Shown here piece by piece: positions 54,099 through 62,663 of a stretch of 64,000 bases of DNA (position 1 is the stretch's first letter; the number at the start of each line of letters is the position of its first letter). The notes beneath the pieces were generated by a model, which was not told the DNA's origin, searched no databases, and saw nothing but the letters and a program-made list of their open reading frames with translations. Origin of the DNA: GCA-2709075 sp964492555. GTDB taxonomy: Bacteria; Pseudomonadota; Alphaproteobacteria; MPNO01; UBA2964. The position numbers were made by a program, and so were the translations under genes. The stretch covers positions 1 to 64,000 of the forward strand of contig CAZBKQ010000006.1 of NCBI GenBank assembly GCA_964492555.1. Reading direction: 5' to 3'.

Positions 54099-54940
54099 GC
54101 CGGAATCTCACCGCCCAAAAGCGCCATCATAGCAGCAACCAGAGGCGCGGTCCCGATCAACCCGTCCGCTCGATCCAGTAATCCGCCGTGACCCGGAATC
54201 AATCTGCCGGCATCCTTTACGGCGAACCGCCGTTTCGCCACGGAAACCGACAGGTCACCGGCTTGCGCAAACAGGGCAAGCACGGCGCTCACCAGCGCGA
54301 GCGCGAAGGGCGACCCGATTTCGGAAAATGAAGAAAAAGCCGCGCCCCAGGCGGCGGCAAGAACGACCCCGCCGATCAAACCGGCCCAGGTCTTGCCGGG
54401 ACTGATCTGCGGCGCGAGCTTGGGTCCTCCAATCGTTTTCCCGGAAAAATAGGCACCGGTATCCGTGGCCCAGACCGTGACAAGAAGCCAGATCAGCAAT
54501 TCGATTCCGATTTCGGGCAAACCCCGCAACCAGATCAGCCCGACCCCGGTCGCCCCAATTCCACAAAATGCGATTACGCTCAGCAGTACCTGGTTCCGAC
54601 CGCAGAGCAAAAGGCTGACGGAAACCGCCACGGCGCCGCCGATCATAACCAGAACCGCGGTGCCGCCCGAGCTTGTCCCCGTCAGGAGAGCGACAAGGGC
54701 CAGAGCGCATGAAAAGAAAAAAACCTGTATGCGAGGGCCCGCAAAGGCCATCCGGCCCCATTCGAATCCCATTAGTGCCACCGCAAGGACGATCAACGCA
54801 TCGAACCAGGGAGAGCCGAGGAATATTACGCCGATAACGACCGGCGCCAGAACCGCAGCCGAAATGATCCGCGCTTTGATATGAGAGCGGTTCGGACCGG
54901 CATCAAGCTCCGTATCGCCGTTCGCGGCGATTGAATTCAT
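54089..54940 (-). CDS. cdsA: Phosphatidate cytidylyltransferase
   Basis: CdsA makes CDP-diacylglycerol for phospholipid synthesis. The 283-residue polytopic membrane protein has about seven hydrophobic helices and the family signature SVAKRRFAVKDAGRLIPGHGGLLDRADGL near the C-terminus, with the preceding KTWAGLIGG motif. The start at ATG 54940 (MNSIAANGD) gives a 38 bp overlap with uppS; a longer open frame reaches further into uppS. Confidence 0.93.
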   Translation of the reverse strand: MNSIAANGDTELDAGPNRSHIKARIISAAVLAPVVIGVIFLGSPWFDALIVLAVALMGFEWGRMAFAGPRIQVFFFSCALALVALLTGTSSGGTAVLVMIGGAVAVSVSLLLCGRNQVLLSVIAFCGIGATGVGLIWLRGLPEIGIELLIWLLVTVWATDTGAYFSGKTIGGPKLAPQISPGKTWAGLIGGVVLAAAWGAAFSSFSEIGSPFALALVSAVLALFAQAGDLSVSVAKRRFAVKDAGRLIPGHGGLLDRADGLIGTAPLVAAMMALLGGEIPAWI

Positions 54941-55631
54941 CGACAGCCTCCTCCAGGTTCTGTTTTGAAAAATCAGGCCAATAGGTATCGACAAAAAACA
55001 GCTCGGCGTAGGCGAGCTGCCAAAGAAGGAAATTGCTGATCCGCTGCTCGCCGCTGGTCCGGATGATCAGGTCGGGATCGGGAATCCCGGCGGTTTCAAG
55101 ATAATCTTCGAACACCTCTTCCGTGATCGCCTCGGGATCGATTTTTCCGTCCGCCGCGAGCCTTGCCAATTTTCGCGCCGCCGCGGTGATTTCCTGCCGC
55201 GCGCCGTAACTCAGCGCAATGGTCAGGGTCAGCGTATCGTTGTTTCTGGTTTTGTCTTCCGCGCCCTCTATCAATGCACCAATATCGCTGGCCAGCTTTT
55301 CCCGGTCGCCGATGAATCTGATTCGTACACCCTGGCGGTCCAGTTCGGCTATCTCCTGTCTGAGATAAAGCCGCAAGAGCCCCATGAGGGCGGAAACTTC
55401 GGACTGCGGACGCTTCCAGTTTTCATTTGAAAACCCGAACAGCGTCAAATAACGAATACCCAATTCCACAGAAGCGGATACGGCCCTACGAACGGATTCG
55501 GCCCCCTGGCGGTGTCCGGCCACCCGGGGTAACCCCTTGGCCTGCGCCCAGCGACCGTTTCCGTCCATGATAATGCCGACATGAACCGGCGGCGGCGGGC
55601 ACGATCCTGTTTCTGTGAGAATGGGTTCCAT
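54903..55631 (-). CDS. uppS: Undecaprenyl diphosphate synthase
   Basis: UppS is the cis-prenyltransferase that makes the C55 carrier lipid for peptidoglycan and LPS. The 242 residues show HVGIIMDGNGRWAQAKGLPR with the catalytic Asp, GHRQGAESVRRAV, LTLFGFSNENWKRP, IALSYGARQEI and the C-terminal IIRTSGEQRISNFLLWQLAYAEL. The frr stop is 1 bp from its ATG. Confidence 0.96.
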   Translation of the reverse strand: MEPILTETGSCPPPPVHVGIIMDGNGRWAQAKGLPRVAGHRQGAESVRRAVSASVELGIRYLTLFGFSNENWKRPQSEVSALMGLLRLYLRQEIAELDRQGVRIRFIGDREKLASDIGALIEGAEDKTRNNDTLTLTIALSYGARQEITAAARKLARLAADGKIDPEAITEEVFEDYLETAGIPDPDLIIRTSGEQRISNFLLWQLAYAELFFVDTYWPDFSKQNLEEAVDEFNRRERRYGA

Positions 55632-55632
55632 A

Positions 55633-56190
55633 CTATACCTGCATTATTTCTTGCTCTTTTGCTGCCAACACTTCGTCGATTTGCCTCACGTTCTCGTCGG
55701 TCAGCTTTTGCAGGTCATCTTCCCACGCGCGCTGCTCATCCTGCGAGATATCCCCCTCCCGCTCGAGCTTCTTGAAACCGTCCATACCGTCGCGCCGAAC
55801 ATTGCGGACCGCGATTTTGGCCTGCTCTGCGTATTTATGCGCAACTTTGGTGAGTTCAATCCGCCTTTCTTCCGTCAATTGCGGAATCGGCACCCTGATC
55901 AGGGTGCCTTCCCTCTGCGGGTTCAGCCCCAAACCCGCTTCGGTGATAGCCTTTTCGACTGCGGCCGCCAGCCCCTGGTCCCATACCTGGACCGTAACCA
56001 TCCGTGCGTCGGGGACGCTGATGGTGCCAACCTGATTCATCGGCATGGATTGGCCATAAGCCTCGACATTGATCGGTTCGAGAAGTCCGGCGGACGCACG
56101 CCCTGTGCGCAATCCCGCAAGTTCCGAATGCAATACGTCAAGAGCGCCGGTCATACGGCGCTTCAAATCCTTCAGATCAGCTTCCGACAT
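55633..56190 (-). CDS. frr: Ribosome recycling factor
   Basis: RRF splits post-termination ribosomes with EF-G. The 185 residues show the helical domain I (MTGALDVLHSELAGLRTGRAS, LTEERRIELTKVAHKYAEQAKIAVRNVRRD) and the small domain with YGQSMPMNQVGTISVPDARM and GLNPQREGTLIRVPIP. Its start overlaps the pyrH end by 14 bp. Confidence 0.97.
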   Translation of the reverse strand: MSEADLKDLKRRMTGALDVLHSELAGLRTGRASAGLLEPINVEAYGQSMPMNQVGTISVPDARMVTVQVWDQGLAAAVEKAITEAGLGLNPQREGTLIRVPIPQLTEERRIELTKVAHKYAEQAKIAVRNVRRDGMDGFKKLEREGDISQDEQRAWEDDLQKLTDENVRQIDEVLAAKEQEIMQV

Positions 56191-56929
56191 CAGCCTGCTC
56201 CTCTCCCTCGATCACGGTGAACGTACCGTTATTCAAGAGGACTCTCGCAAATTCCCCCGGATTGTGAAGCGAAAACACAAGAATCGGAATTGCGTTTTCC
56301 CGGCACAGCGCGATCGCGGACGCATCCATGACACGCAAATCCCGGGCAAGAACATCGCGATAGGTCAGGCGGTCATACCGCTCCGCGTCTTTTACCTTCA
56401 ACGGATCAGCGGAATAGACGCCGTCAACCTGGGTTCCTTTCAGAAGCGCATCACAACCCATTTCCACCGCGCGAAGCGCCGCGGCGGTATCGGTGGTGAA
56501 ATACGGGCTGCCGGTCCCCGCCGCGAAAATAACAACGCGGCCTTTTTCCATATGGCGGATCGCGCGGCGGCGAATATAGGGCTCGCATACCGTGGCCATC
56601 GGAATGGCGGACAAGACGCGGGTATGAATACCGGCACCTTCAAGCACGCCCTGGACCGCCAGCGCGTTAATAACCGTCGCCAGCATACCCATGTAATCCG
56701 CCGTCCCGCGTTCCAGCCCCTGGCTGGCCGCCTCGACACCGCGAAAGATATTTCCACCGCCGATGACAAGGCAAAGCTGAACACCAAGATCACGAACGGT
56801 TTTTATTTCACCCGCGATACGATCGATTGTCGTTGTATCCAGACCGAATTCCCGGTCACCCATCAAACCTTCGCCGGACAACTTCAGCAAAACCCGGCGA
56901 TGAGCAATTTCCTCAGAATTCGTGTCCAT
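56177..56929 (-). CDS. pyrH: UMP kinase
   Basis: PyrH phosphorylates UMP to UDP. The 250-residue amino acid kinase fold shows RVLLKLSGEGLMGD, LVIGGGNIFRG, MGMLATVINALAVQ, FAAGTGSPYFTTDTAAALRA and LKGTQVDGVYSADP. It sits 42 bp downstream of tsf. Confidence 0.97.
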   Translation of the reverse strand: MDTNSEEIAHRRVLLKLSGEGLMGDREFGLDTTTIDRIAGEIKTVRDLGVQLCLVIGGGNIFRGVEAASQGLERGTADYMGMLATVINALAVQGVLEGAGIHTRVLSAIPMATVCEPYIRRRAIRHMEKGRVVIFAAGTGSPYFTTDTAAALRAVEMGCDALLKGTQVDGVYSADPLKVKDAERYDRLTYRDVLARDLRVMDASAIALCRENAIPILVFSLHNPGEFARVLLNNGTFTVIEGEEQADVGS

Positions 56930-56971
56930 GTGATCTTCCGCTTAACCCTCAGCCATGCATGATCGCGGTTC

Positions 56972-57895
56972 TTAGCCTTGCGCCGCGGCGGCAACCTCAG
57001 CCGCGAAATCGGCTTCGTCCCGCTCAATGCCTTCGCCCAGAACAAACCGGGCGAAACCGGCGAGCTGGACCGGCGCGCCGACATCGCCGGCGGCATTTTC
57101 CAGTACCTTCTTGATTTTGGATTCGCCGTCGATAACGAACTCCTGCTCTTCAAGCACGACTTCTTCGTAATATTTCCGCAAGCGGCCCTCGACCATCTTT
57201 TCAACGATGTTGTCGGGTTTGCCGGACTGACGCGCCTGATCCATCAGGACCTGACGTTCGCGCTCCAGTGCATCGGCATCGACTTCGGACACGCTGCACC
57301 ATTGCGGTGCCGCCGCCGCGACATGCATCGCAAGCTGCTTGCCAAACGCGTCGAGCTTTTCCGCATCGCCTTCGGATTCGAGAGCTACCAGAACGCCTAT
57401 CTTGCCCAGTCCGGGTGCCGTGGCGTTATGCACGTAGCTGGAAACAACCCCGTTACCGACGGAAAGCGCGGCGGCGCGGCGGAGCCCCATATTCTCGCCG
57501 ATCGTCGCGACCAGATTGGTCAGGGTATCTTCGACAGTGACGCCGCCATCGAATGGCGCCGCCTTGAGGGCCTCGATATCATCGCCGGCCTCAAGGGTAA
57601 TCTCAGCCATCCTGGAGACAAACGCCTGAAACTGCTCATTCCGGCCGACAAAATCCGTTTCGGCGTTAACCTCGACCACAGCGCCCTTGTTTCCATCGGT
57701 GGCGACAGAAACCAGCCCCTCCGCCGCGGTCCTTCCGGCTTTTTTGGCCGCAGCGGCCAGTCCAGCCTTACGCAGCCAGTCAACCGCCGCCTCCATATCG
57801 CCATCCACCTCGGAAAGCGCCTTCTTGCAATCCATCATCCCCGCGCCGGTTTTCTCACGCAGTTCCTTGACCATCGATGCGGTGATATCAGCCAT
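56972..57895 (-). CDS. tsf: Elongation factor Ts
   Basis: EF-Ts exchanges nucleotide on EF-Tu. The 307 residues show the N-terminal UBA-like domain (MVKELREKTGAGMMDCKKAL), the core TDFVGRNEQFQAFV motif, and the C-terminal module with NIVEKMVEGRLRKYYEEVVLEEQ. It follows rpsB by 48 bp; the pair is universally conserved. Confidence 0.97.
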   Translation of the reverse strand: MADITASMVKELREKTGAGMMDCKKALSEVDGDMEAAVDWLRKAGLAAAAKKAGRTAAEGLVSVATDGNKGAVVEVNAETDFVGRNEQFQAFVSRMAEITLEAGDDIEALKAAPFDGGVTVEDTLTNLVATIGENMGLRRAAALSVGNGVVSSYVHNATAPGLGKIGVLVALESEGDAEKLDAFGKQLAMHVAAAAPQWCSVSEVDADALERERQVLMDQARQSGKPDNIVEKMVEGRLRKYYEEVVLEEQEFVIDGESKIKKVLENAAGDVGAPVQLAGFARFVLGEGIERDEADFAAEVAAAAQG

Positions 57896-57943
57896 AATTC
57901 TCTATCTCAGATTCCTCAGGTTAAATACTGATATTGTTGATTT

Positions 57944-58777
57944 TTATGCAGATACATTGTCCGCAGCGGCAGCAGTTTCTTCCGCCTCGGGCTGCGCTTC
58001 CGCAACAACTTCCTCATTCGCCTCTGCAGCTTCTTCGACGCCCTCGCCGGCTGCCGGATCAGCCCCGAGATCGACACCCGAAGACAATGCCTCCTGCTGG
58101 AGCCCGTCCAGAACGGCATCGGAAAAAAGGCTGCAATAAAGGGCGATCGAACGCATCGCGTCATCATTGCCGGGGATCGGAAACGTAATCCCGCGCGGAT
58201 CGCTGTTGCTGTCCACAACTGCAACGACGGGAATGCCGAGCTTCTGAGCTTCCCGCACCGCGATGGATTCCTTGTTGGTGTCGATAACGACAACAATATC
58301 GGGCAACCCGCCCATATCCTTGATTCCGCCGAGAGCGCGTTCGAGCTTGTCGCGTTCACGCGTGCGGATCAGAAGTTCCTTCTTCGTCAGCCCGACTTCG
58401 TCCTGCGACAGAAGCTCGTCAATTTCCTTCAGCCGCTTGATAGACTCGGTGATCGTCCGCCAATTGGTCAGCATTCCGCCCAGCCAGCGATGGTTGATGT
58501 AGTACTGCCCGCAACGCTGTGCGGCTTCCGTGATCTGTTCACTCGCCTGGCGCTTGGTGCCCACGAACAGGACCCGGCCCCCGCCGGCTACCGTATCGCG
58601 CACTGATTGCAGCGCGGCGTGCAGCATGGGCACGGTCTGGCGCAAATCCAGAATATGGATCCCGTTGCGGACGCCGAAGATAAACGGCTCCATCCGGGGA
58701 TTCCAACGACGTGTGTGATGTCCAAAATGAACGCCCGCCTCAAGAAGCTGGCGCATGGTAAAAGTCGGCATAGCCAT
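57944..58777 (-). CDS. rpsB: 30S ribosomal protein S2
   Basis: S2 is a late-assembling small-subunit protein. The conserved body spans residues 1 to about 230 (TMRQLLEAGVHFGHHTRRWNPRM, GRVLFVGTKRQA, NHRWLGGMLTNWRTI, PDIVVVIDTNKE). The last 45 or so residues are an Ala/Glu-rich acidic extension, a frequent feature in Alphaproteobacteria. A 199 bp leader with a promoter and two hairpins precedes it. Confidence 0.97.
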   Translation of the reverse strand: MAMPTFTMRQLLEAGVHFGHHTRRWNPRMEPFIFGVRNGIHILDLRQTVPMLHAALQSVRDTVAGGGRVLFVGTKRQASEQITEAAQRCGQYYINHRWLGGMLTNWRTITESIKRLKEIDELLSQDEVGLTKKELLIRTRERDKLERALGGIKDMGGLPDIVVVIDTNKESIAVREAQKLGIPVVAVVDSNSDPRGITFPIPGNDDAMRSIALYCSLFSDAVLDGLQQEALSSGVDLGADPAAGEGVEEAAEANEEVVAEAQPEAEETAAAADNVSA

Positions 58778-58818
58778 GGGGAAGTTCCTCTTTTCCGGTT
58801 AGACCTCCGCGAACCAAG

Positions 58819-58876
58819 GCAGGAACCCCACGTCCCTGCACCGGAACGGCTGATCCCGTGATTTAACGGGGCCGTT
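58819..58876 (-). promoter_or_regulatory. Structured leader of rpsB (two hairpins)
   Basis: In the rpsB 5' untranslated region, AACGGC-TGAT-CCCGT / ACGGG-GCCGTT (58845-58876) forms an 11-bp stem with one 4-nt bulge and a 6-nt loop, and GCAGG / CCTGC (58819-58839) forms a second stem nearer the start codon. S2-binding leaders that repress rpsB are known in other bacteria; a similar role here is inference. Confidence 0.45.
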
Positions 58877-58902
58877 TGTCCGCGTGCGGATTTAAACGCC
58901 GC

Positions 58903-58931
58903 TTGATAGACCGATGGCGCGCATTTATCAA
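58903..58931 (-). promoter_or_regulatory. Candidate promoter for rpsB-tsf and downstream genes
   Basis: On the minus strand TTGATA (58931-58926) and TATCAA (58908-58903) are 17 nt apart, 126 bp upstream of rpsB. The -35 matches consensus at five of six positions and the -10 at four. The two hexamers are exact reverse complements, so the element is symmetrical. A 12-bp palindrome CGGAAATTTCCG lies at 58949-58960, just after dnaE. Confidence 0.5.
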
Positions 58932-58976
58932 GTGAATTCAACAGGAAACGGAAATTTCCGCGTTCCCGCGGACGGA

Positions 58977-61900
58977 TCAGATATCGCGAAGCTCCGTAAC
59001 GCCCGGTACCGCGTCAATCGCCGCCCGCATTTCCGCCGAAATCGCATAACCGCCCGGCAAAGCGATTTCGACCGATTGAGCCTGATCGATATCGAGAACA
59101 AGCCGGATTTGCCCCCGCCCCGACGCGCCGTTTTCGATGGTCTTTTTCAGACGCTGTAACGCATCGGCCTGGCCGACATGAATTTTCAGCCCGGCCCCGG
59201 CGCGGGCAACCGCCTTGTCTAGATCTTCTATTGCCAAAGCGGTAAGCCGTACGCCTTCCCCGTCATCGCTGCGCGCCTCACAGGAAACCAGCAGCGGTTT
59301 CCCCGAATCCAGCAATTCGCGCGATTGGGCCAGCGTTTCCGAAAACAGCACGATCTCGAACACGCCACCGGCGCCCGACATCTGAACGAACGCGAAACGA
59401 TTGCCCCGGGCGGACGTCCTTTCCTGTTTCCGAACCACCACGCCGGCCAGCTTTGGCCGGGTGCCGGCGGATTTCGCGGAAAGCCGGTCGGCGGCGATAA
59501 CGCCAAGCCGCTCCAGCGATTGCCCGTAGGCGTCCAGCGGATGCGCCGAGAGATAGAATCCGACGGCGTCGAATTCCTGATTGAGCCGTTCCATAACCGG
59601 CCAATCCTCAATATCGGGCAGTTTTTCCTCATTGGCGGCTATCGCGGCATCCCCGCCGAACAGGCTTTCCTGACCGCTATCCTTTTCGCGCTCCGCCGCG
59701 CTGGCGGTCTTGATCAGCCGGTCTACCCCCTCGAACAGCTTGCGCCGGTTTGAATCCAGGCAATCCAGCGCACCCGCGCGGATCAGGTTTTCCAGCATCC
59801 GCTTGTTCGCGACGCGCGCGCCGACGCGTTCAACCATTTCAAACGGCGAATTATACGCCCCGTTTTCCGACCGCTCTGCCGCCAGCGCCTGCATGGCGTG
59901 CATGCCGACATTCTTGACCGCGGCCAGCGCGTAGCGGATTGCACCTTGTTCCCCGTTTTCATATTCAACGCCGAATGTGGCAAGCGACCGGTTCACATTC
60001 GGCTGCAGCAATTCGATCCCCAGCCGGTCCAGCTCCTGGCGGAAAATATTGAGCTTGTCCGTATTCCCGAGATCGAGCGTCATGGACGCGGCCAGAAACT
60101 CAACCGGATGATTGGCCTTCAGCCAGGCAGTCTGATAGGCGACCAGCGCATAAGCGGCGGCGTGTGATTTGTTGAAGCCATATCCCGCGAACTTGTCGAC
60201 TTGTTCGAATATCCGCTCGGCCTGCGCCTTATCGACACCACGCGCGACGGCGCCCTCAACGAAATTGCTGCGCTGGGCGTCCATCTCCGCCTTGATCTTC
60301 TTGCCCATCGCGCGGCGCAGCAGATCGGCGCCGCCCAGCGAGTAACCCGACAGCACCTGGGCGATCTGCATCACCTGTTCCTGATAGATCATCACCCCGA
60401 AGGTTTCTTCCAGGATCTCCTTCAGGTCGGGATGCAGGTAATCCGGCTCCTCCTGCCCGTGCTTACAGGCGATATAGCGCGGAATATTGTCCATCGGGCC
60501 GGGTCGATAGAGCGCGACAAGGGCGATGATGTCCTCGAACTTGTCGGGTTTCATCTGCCGCAGCACATCGCGCATTCCGGCACTTTCCAGCTGAAACACG
60601 CCGACCGTATCGCCGCGCCCCAGCATCTCGTATGTCGCCGCGTTATCGAACGGCAGCGCGCCGAGCTCGATTTCGACGCCCTTGTTTCGGATCAGCTCCA
60701 CCGCCCGGTCCAGAACCGTCAGAGTCTTGAGACCCAGAAAATCGAATTTCACCAGACCGGCGGCCTCGGCGTACTTCATCGAAAACTGCGTGGCGGCCAT
60801 TTCCGAACGCGGATCGCGGTAAAGCGGCACCAGCTTGTCGAGGCGTCTGTCACCGATCACCACACCGGCGGCATGGGTCGAGGCGTGGCGGTAAAGCCCT
60901 TCAAGCTTCATCCCGATATCGAGCAGCCGCTGAACCTGCTCGTCCTCATCGCGCAGACGACGCAGTTCGGGCTCTTCTTCCAGCGCCTGCGCCAAAGTCG
61001 GCGGTTTCGCGGGATTGAACGGCACCAGCTTGCAGATCTTGTCGACATACCCGTAGGGCATACCAAGGACTCGGCCGACATCACGCAACACCGCGCGAGC
61101 CTGCAATTTACCGAAGGTTATGATCTGCGCGACCTTGTCCGCGCCGTATTTCTCCTGGACATACCGTATGACTTCATCGCGCCGGTCCTGACAGAAGTCG
61201 ATATCGAAGTCAGGCATCGATACGCGTTCGGGGTTCAGGAAACGCTCAAAGAGCAACCCGAAGCGCAGCGGGTCAAGATCGGTGATGGTCAGAGCCCAGG
61301 CGACAACGGAACCGGCGCCGGAGCCACGGCCGGGGCCCACCGGAATATCCTGCGCCTTTGCCCATTGGATAAAATCGGCGACGATCAGGAAATAGCCGGG
61401 AAAGCCCATCTGATTGATGACCGACAGCTCGAAATCCAGCCGGTCGCGATAGGTTTTCTGCTCCTCTTCCGTCTTGTCGAGGGCCGCCAGACGCGCCGTT
61501 AGCCCTTCCTCGGCCATGATACGTAATTCTTCGGCCTCGTCCCCGCCTTCCTGCAATGGAAAGGCCGGCAGGATGGGAGCATGTTCATCCGGCATGAAAG
61601 CGCAACGTCTGGCAATGACAACGGTATTGTCGATCGCCTCCGGTACATCCTCGAACATGGCACGCATCTCGGCCGGGCTGCGGAACCCGTGCAACGGCGT
61701 GAGGCGGCGGCGCTCAGCCGTATCGATATGGACGCTTTGCGCAATACAGAGAAGCGCATCATGCGCCTCGTACATCGCCTCATCGGAGAAAAAGCAGTTA
61801 TTGGTCGCGACCAGCGGCAAACCCTTCGCGTAGGCAAGCTCGATCAGGGCCGCGTCCGTGCGCTCCTCGGCGTCCATCCCATGCCGCATCAACTCTATGT

Positions 61901-62435
61901 AGAGATGATCGGGAAACAGCGCGGCAAGCCGTTCAGCCATGCGATCCGCGGCATCCACCTGTCCCTCGGCGAGCAACCGGCCGATCGCCCCCCAAGGTCC
62001 GCCGCTCAACGCGATCAGCCCGTCTGTAAGCCCGTCCAGCCAATCCATCTGGATGCGTGGGTGCTCACCCGGAGGTGTCTCCAGATAGGCCTTGCTGGCG
62101 AGCGCCATCAGATTGCCGTATCCGGTCTCGTTCTGCGCCAGCAGGACAAGCAGATCATATTCCGACTCATCCGGATTTACCCGTTGGGTGCCGCCCTGCC
62201 CGGCCCGGTCTTCGCGCGCAACGGAAAGTTCGCAACCGATGATTGGCTGGATGCCCGCGCGGCGGGCGGCCAGCGAAAATTCCAAGGCGCCGAACAGATT
62301 ACCGCTGTCGGTCATCGCGACGGCGGGCATGGCGTTTTCCCTGGTCAGATTGATCAGTTGCGGAATCTTCAGCGCCCCTTCCGAGAGGGAATACGCGGTA
62401 TGGACGCGGAGGTGAACGAAGTCAGCGTGGCTCAT
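58977..62435 (-). CDS. dnaE: DNA polymerase III alpha subunit
   Basis: DnaE is the replicative polymerase subunit. The 1152 residues contain the PHP domain (FVHLRVHTAYSLSEGALKI, MTDSGNLFGALEF), the palm with catalytic aspartates in MPDFDIDFCQDRRDEVIRYV, GPGRGSGAGSVVAWAL, the fingers/tandem helix-hairpin-helix region, and an OB fold near 1000-1080 (KLAGVVVRKQERTSARGNRFAFV). The length and the linkage to lolCD indicate DnaE1 rather than the damage-inducible DnaE2 (ImuC). ATG 62435 (MSHADFVHLRV) fits the family start. The upstream region carries an SOS-like box and a DnaA box. Confidence 0.96.
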   Translation of the reverse strand: MSHADFVHLRVHTAYSLSEGALKIPQLINLTRENAMPAVAMTDSGNLFGALEFSLAARRAGIQPIIGCELSVAREDRAGQGGTQRVNPDESEYDLLVLLAQNETGYGNLMALASKAYLETPPGEHPRIQMDWLDGLTDGLIALSGGPWGAIGRLLAEGQVDAADRMAERLAALFPDHLYIELMRHGMDAEERTDAALIELAYAKGLPLVATNNCFFSDEAMYEAHDALLCIAQSVHIDTAERRRLTPLHGFRSPAEMRAMFEDVPEAIDNTVVIARRCAFMPDEHAPILPAFPLQEGGDEAEELRIMAEEGLTARLAALDKTEEEQKTYRDRLDFELSVINQMGFPGYFLIVADFIQWAKAQDIPVGPGRGSGAGSVVAWALTITDLDPLRFGLLFERFLNPERVSMPDFDIDFCQDRRDEVIRYVQEKYGADKVAQIITFGKLQARAVLRDVGRVLGMPYGYVDKICKLVPFNPAKPPTLAQALEEEPELRRLRDEDEQVQRLLDIGMKLEGLYRHASTHAAGVVIGDRRLDKLVPLYRDPRSEMAATQFSMKYAEAAGLVKFDFLGLKTLTVLDRAVELIRNKGVEIELGALPFDNAATYEMLGRGDTVGVFQLESAGMRDVLRQMKPDKFEDIIALVALYRPGPMDNIPRYIACKHGQEEPDYLHPDLKEILEETFGVMIYQEQVMQIAQVLSGYSLGGADLLRRAMGKKIKAEMDAQRSNFVEGAVARGVDKAQAERIFEQVDKFAGYGFNKSHAAAYALVAYQTAWLKANHPVEFLAASMTLDLGNTDKLNIFRQELDRLGIELLQPNVNRSLATFGVEYENGEQGAIRYALAAVKNVGMHAMQALAAERSENGAYNSPFEMVERVGARVANKRMLENLIRAGALDCLDSNRRKLFEGVDRLIKTASAAEREKDSGQESLFGGDAAIAANEEKLPDIEDWPVMERLNQEFDAVGFYLSAHPLDAYGQSLERLGVIAADRLSAKSAGTRPKLAGVVVRKQERTSARGNRFAFVQMSGAGGVFEIVLFSETLAQSRELLDSGKPLLVSCEARSDDGEGVRLTALAIEDLDKAVARAGAGLKIHVGQADALQRLKKTIENGASGRGQIRLVLDIDQAQSVEIALPGGYAISAEMRAAIDAVPGVTELRDI

Positions 62436-62475
62436 GGCAAAAAAGGATTCCACAGAGCTTGGTTCGTGTCATTCG

Positions 62476-62490
62476 GAACAAATCACGAAC
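62476..62490 (-). promoter_or_regulatory. Putative SOS box upstream of dnaE
   Basis: GTTC-N7-GTTC in the dnaE sense (GAAC at 62476-62479 and 62487-62490 on the plus strand) matches the alphaproteobacterial LexA site perfectly. It lies 41 bp before the dnaE ATG and just downstream of a TATTAT -10 candidate (62498-62503). It overlaps an 8-bp inverted repeat GGTTCGTG / CACGAACC (62461-62491). Two chance matches to this pattern are expected in a window this size, so position is the main support. Confidence 0.5.
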
Positions 62491-62518
62491 CCACAAGATA
62501 ATAGAATCGGACGATTCG

Positions 62519-62527
62519 TTATCCACA
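62519..62527 (+). promoter_or_regulatory. DnaA-box consensus upstream of dnaE
   Basis: TTATCCACA, the full consensus DnaA box, occurs about 85 bp upstream of the dnaE ATG. It is single, so this is not an origin of replication; DnaA acting as a transcription regulator of dnaE is a possible reading. Confidence 0.5.
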
Positions 62528-62562
62528 AGATTTTGGGGAATGATTCAAAATCGAAGACGAGG

Positions 62563-62585
62563 TCTCAGTGTAAACCCGACTGAGA
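62563..62585. repeat. Inverted repeat between lolD and dnaE
   Basis: TCTCAGT-N9-ACTGAGA forms a perfect 7-bp stem in the 228 bp gap between lolD and dnaE. On the minus strand it is followed by a mixed pyrimidine run rather than a clean U-tract, so it is a weak candidate terminator for lolCD. Confidence 0.35.
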
Positions 62586-62663
62586 ACGAATCACTAACAT
62601 GAATCAGTGCTACCGGGTCTGAAAAGGGGATACTGATCGCACAGACCGGAACAGTAGAACGAT

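Noticed and set aside
60201..61502. 433-codon open frame antisense to dnaE
   Set aside because: The dnaE frame across this span has all polymerase motifs; the antisense frame has no motif and is a mirror of its codon bias.
62436..62663. Possible origin of replication near dnaE
   Set aside because: There is only one full DnaA box, no cluster of boxes, no AT-rich unwinding element with repeats, and none of the usual alphaproteobacterial origin neighbours.
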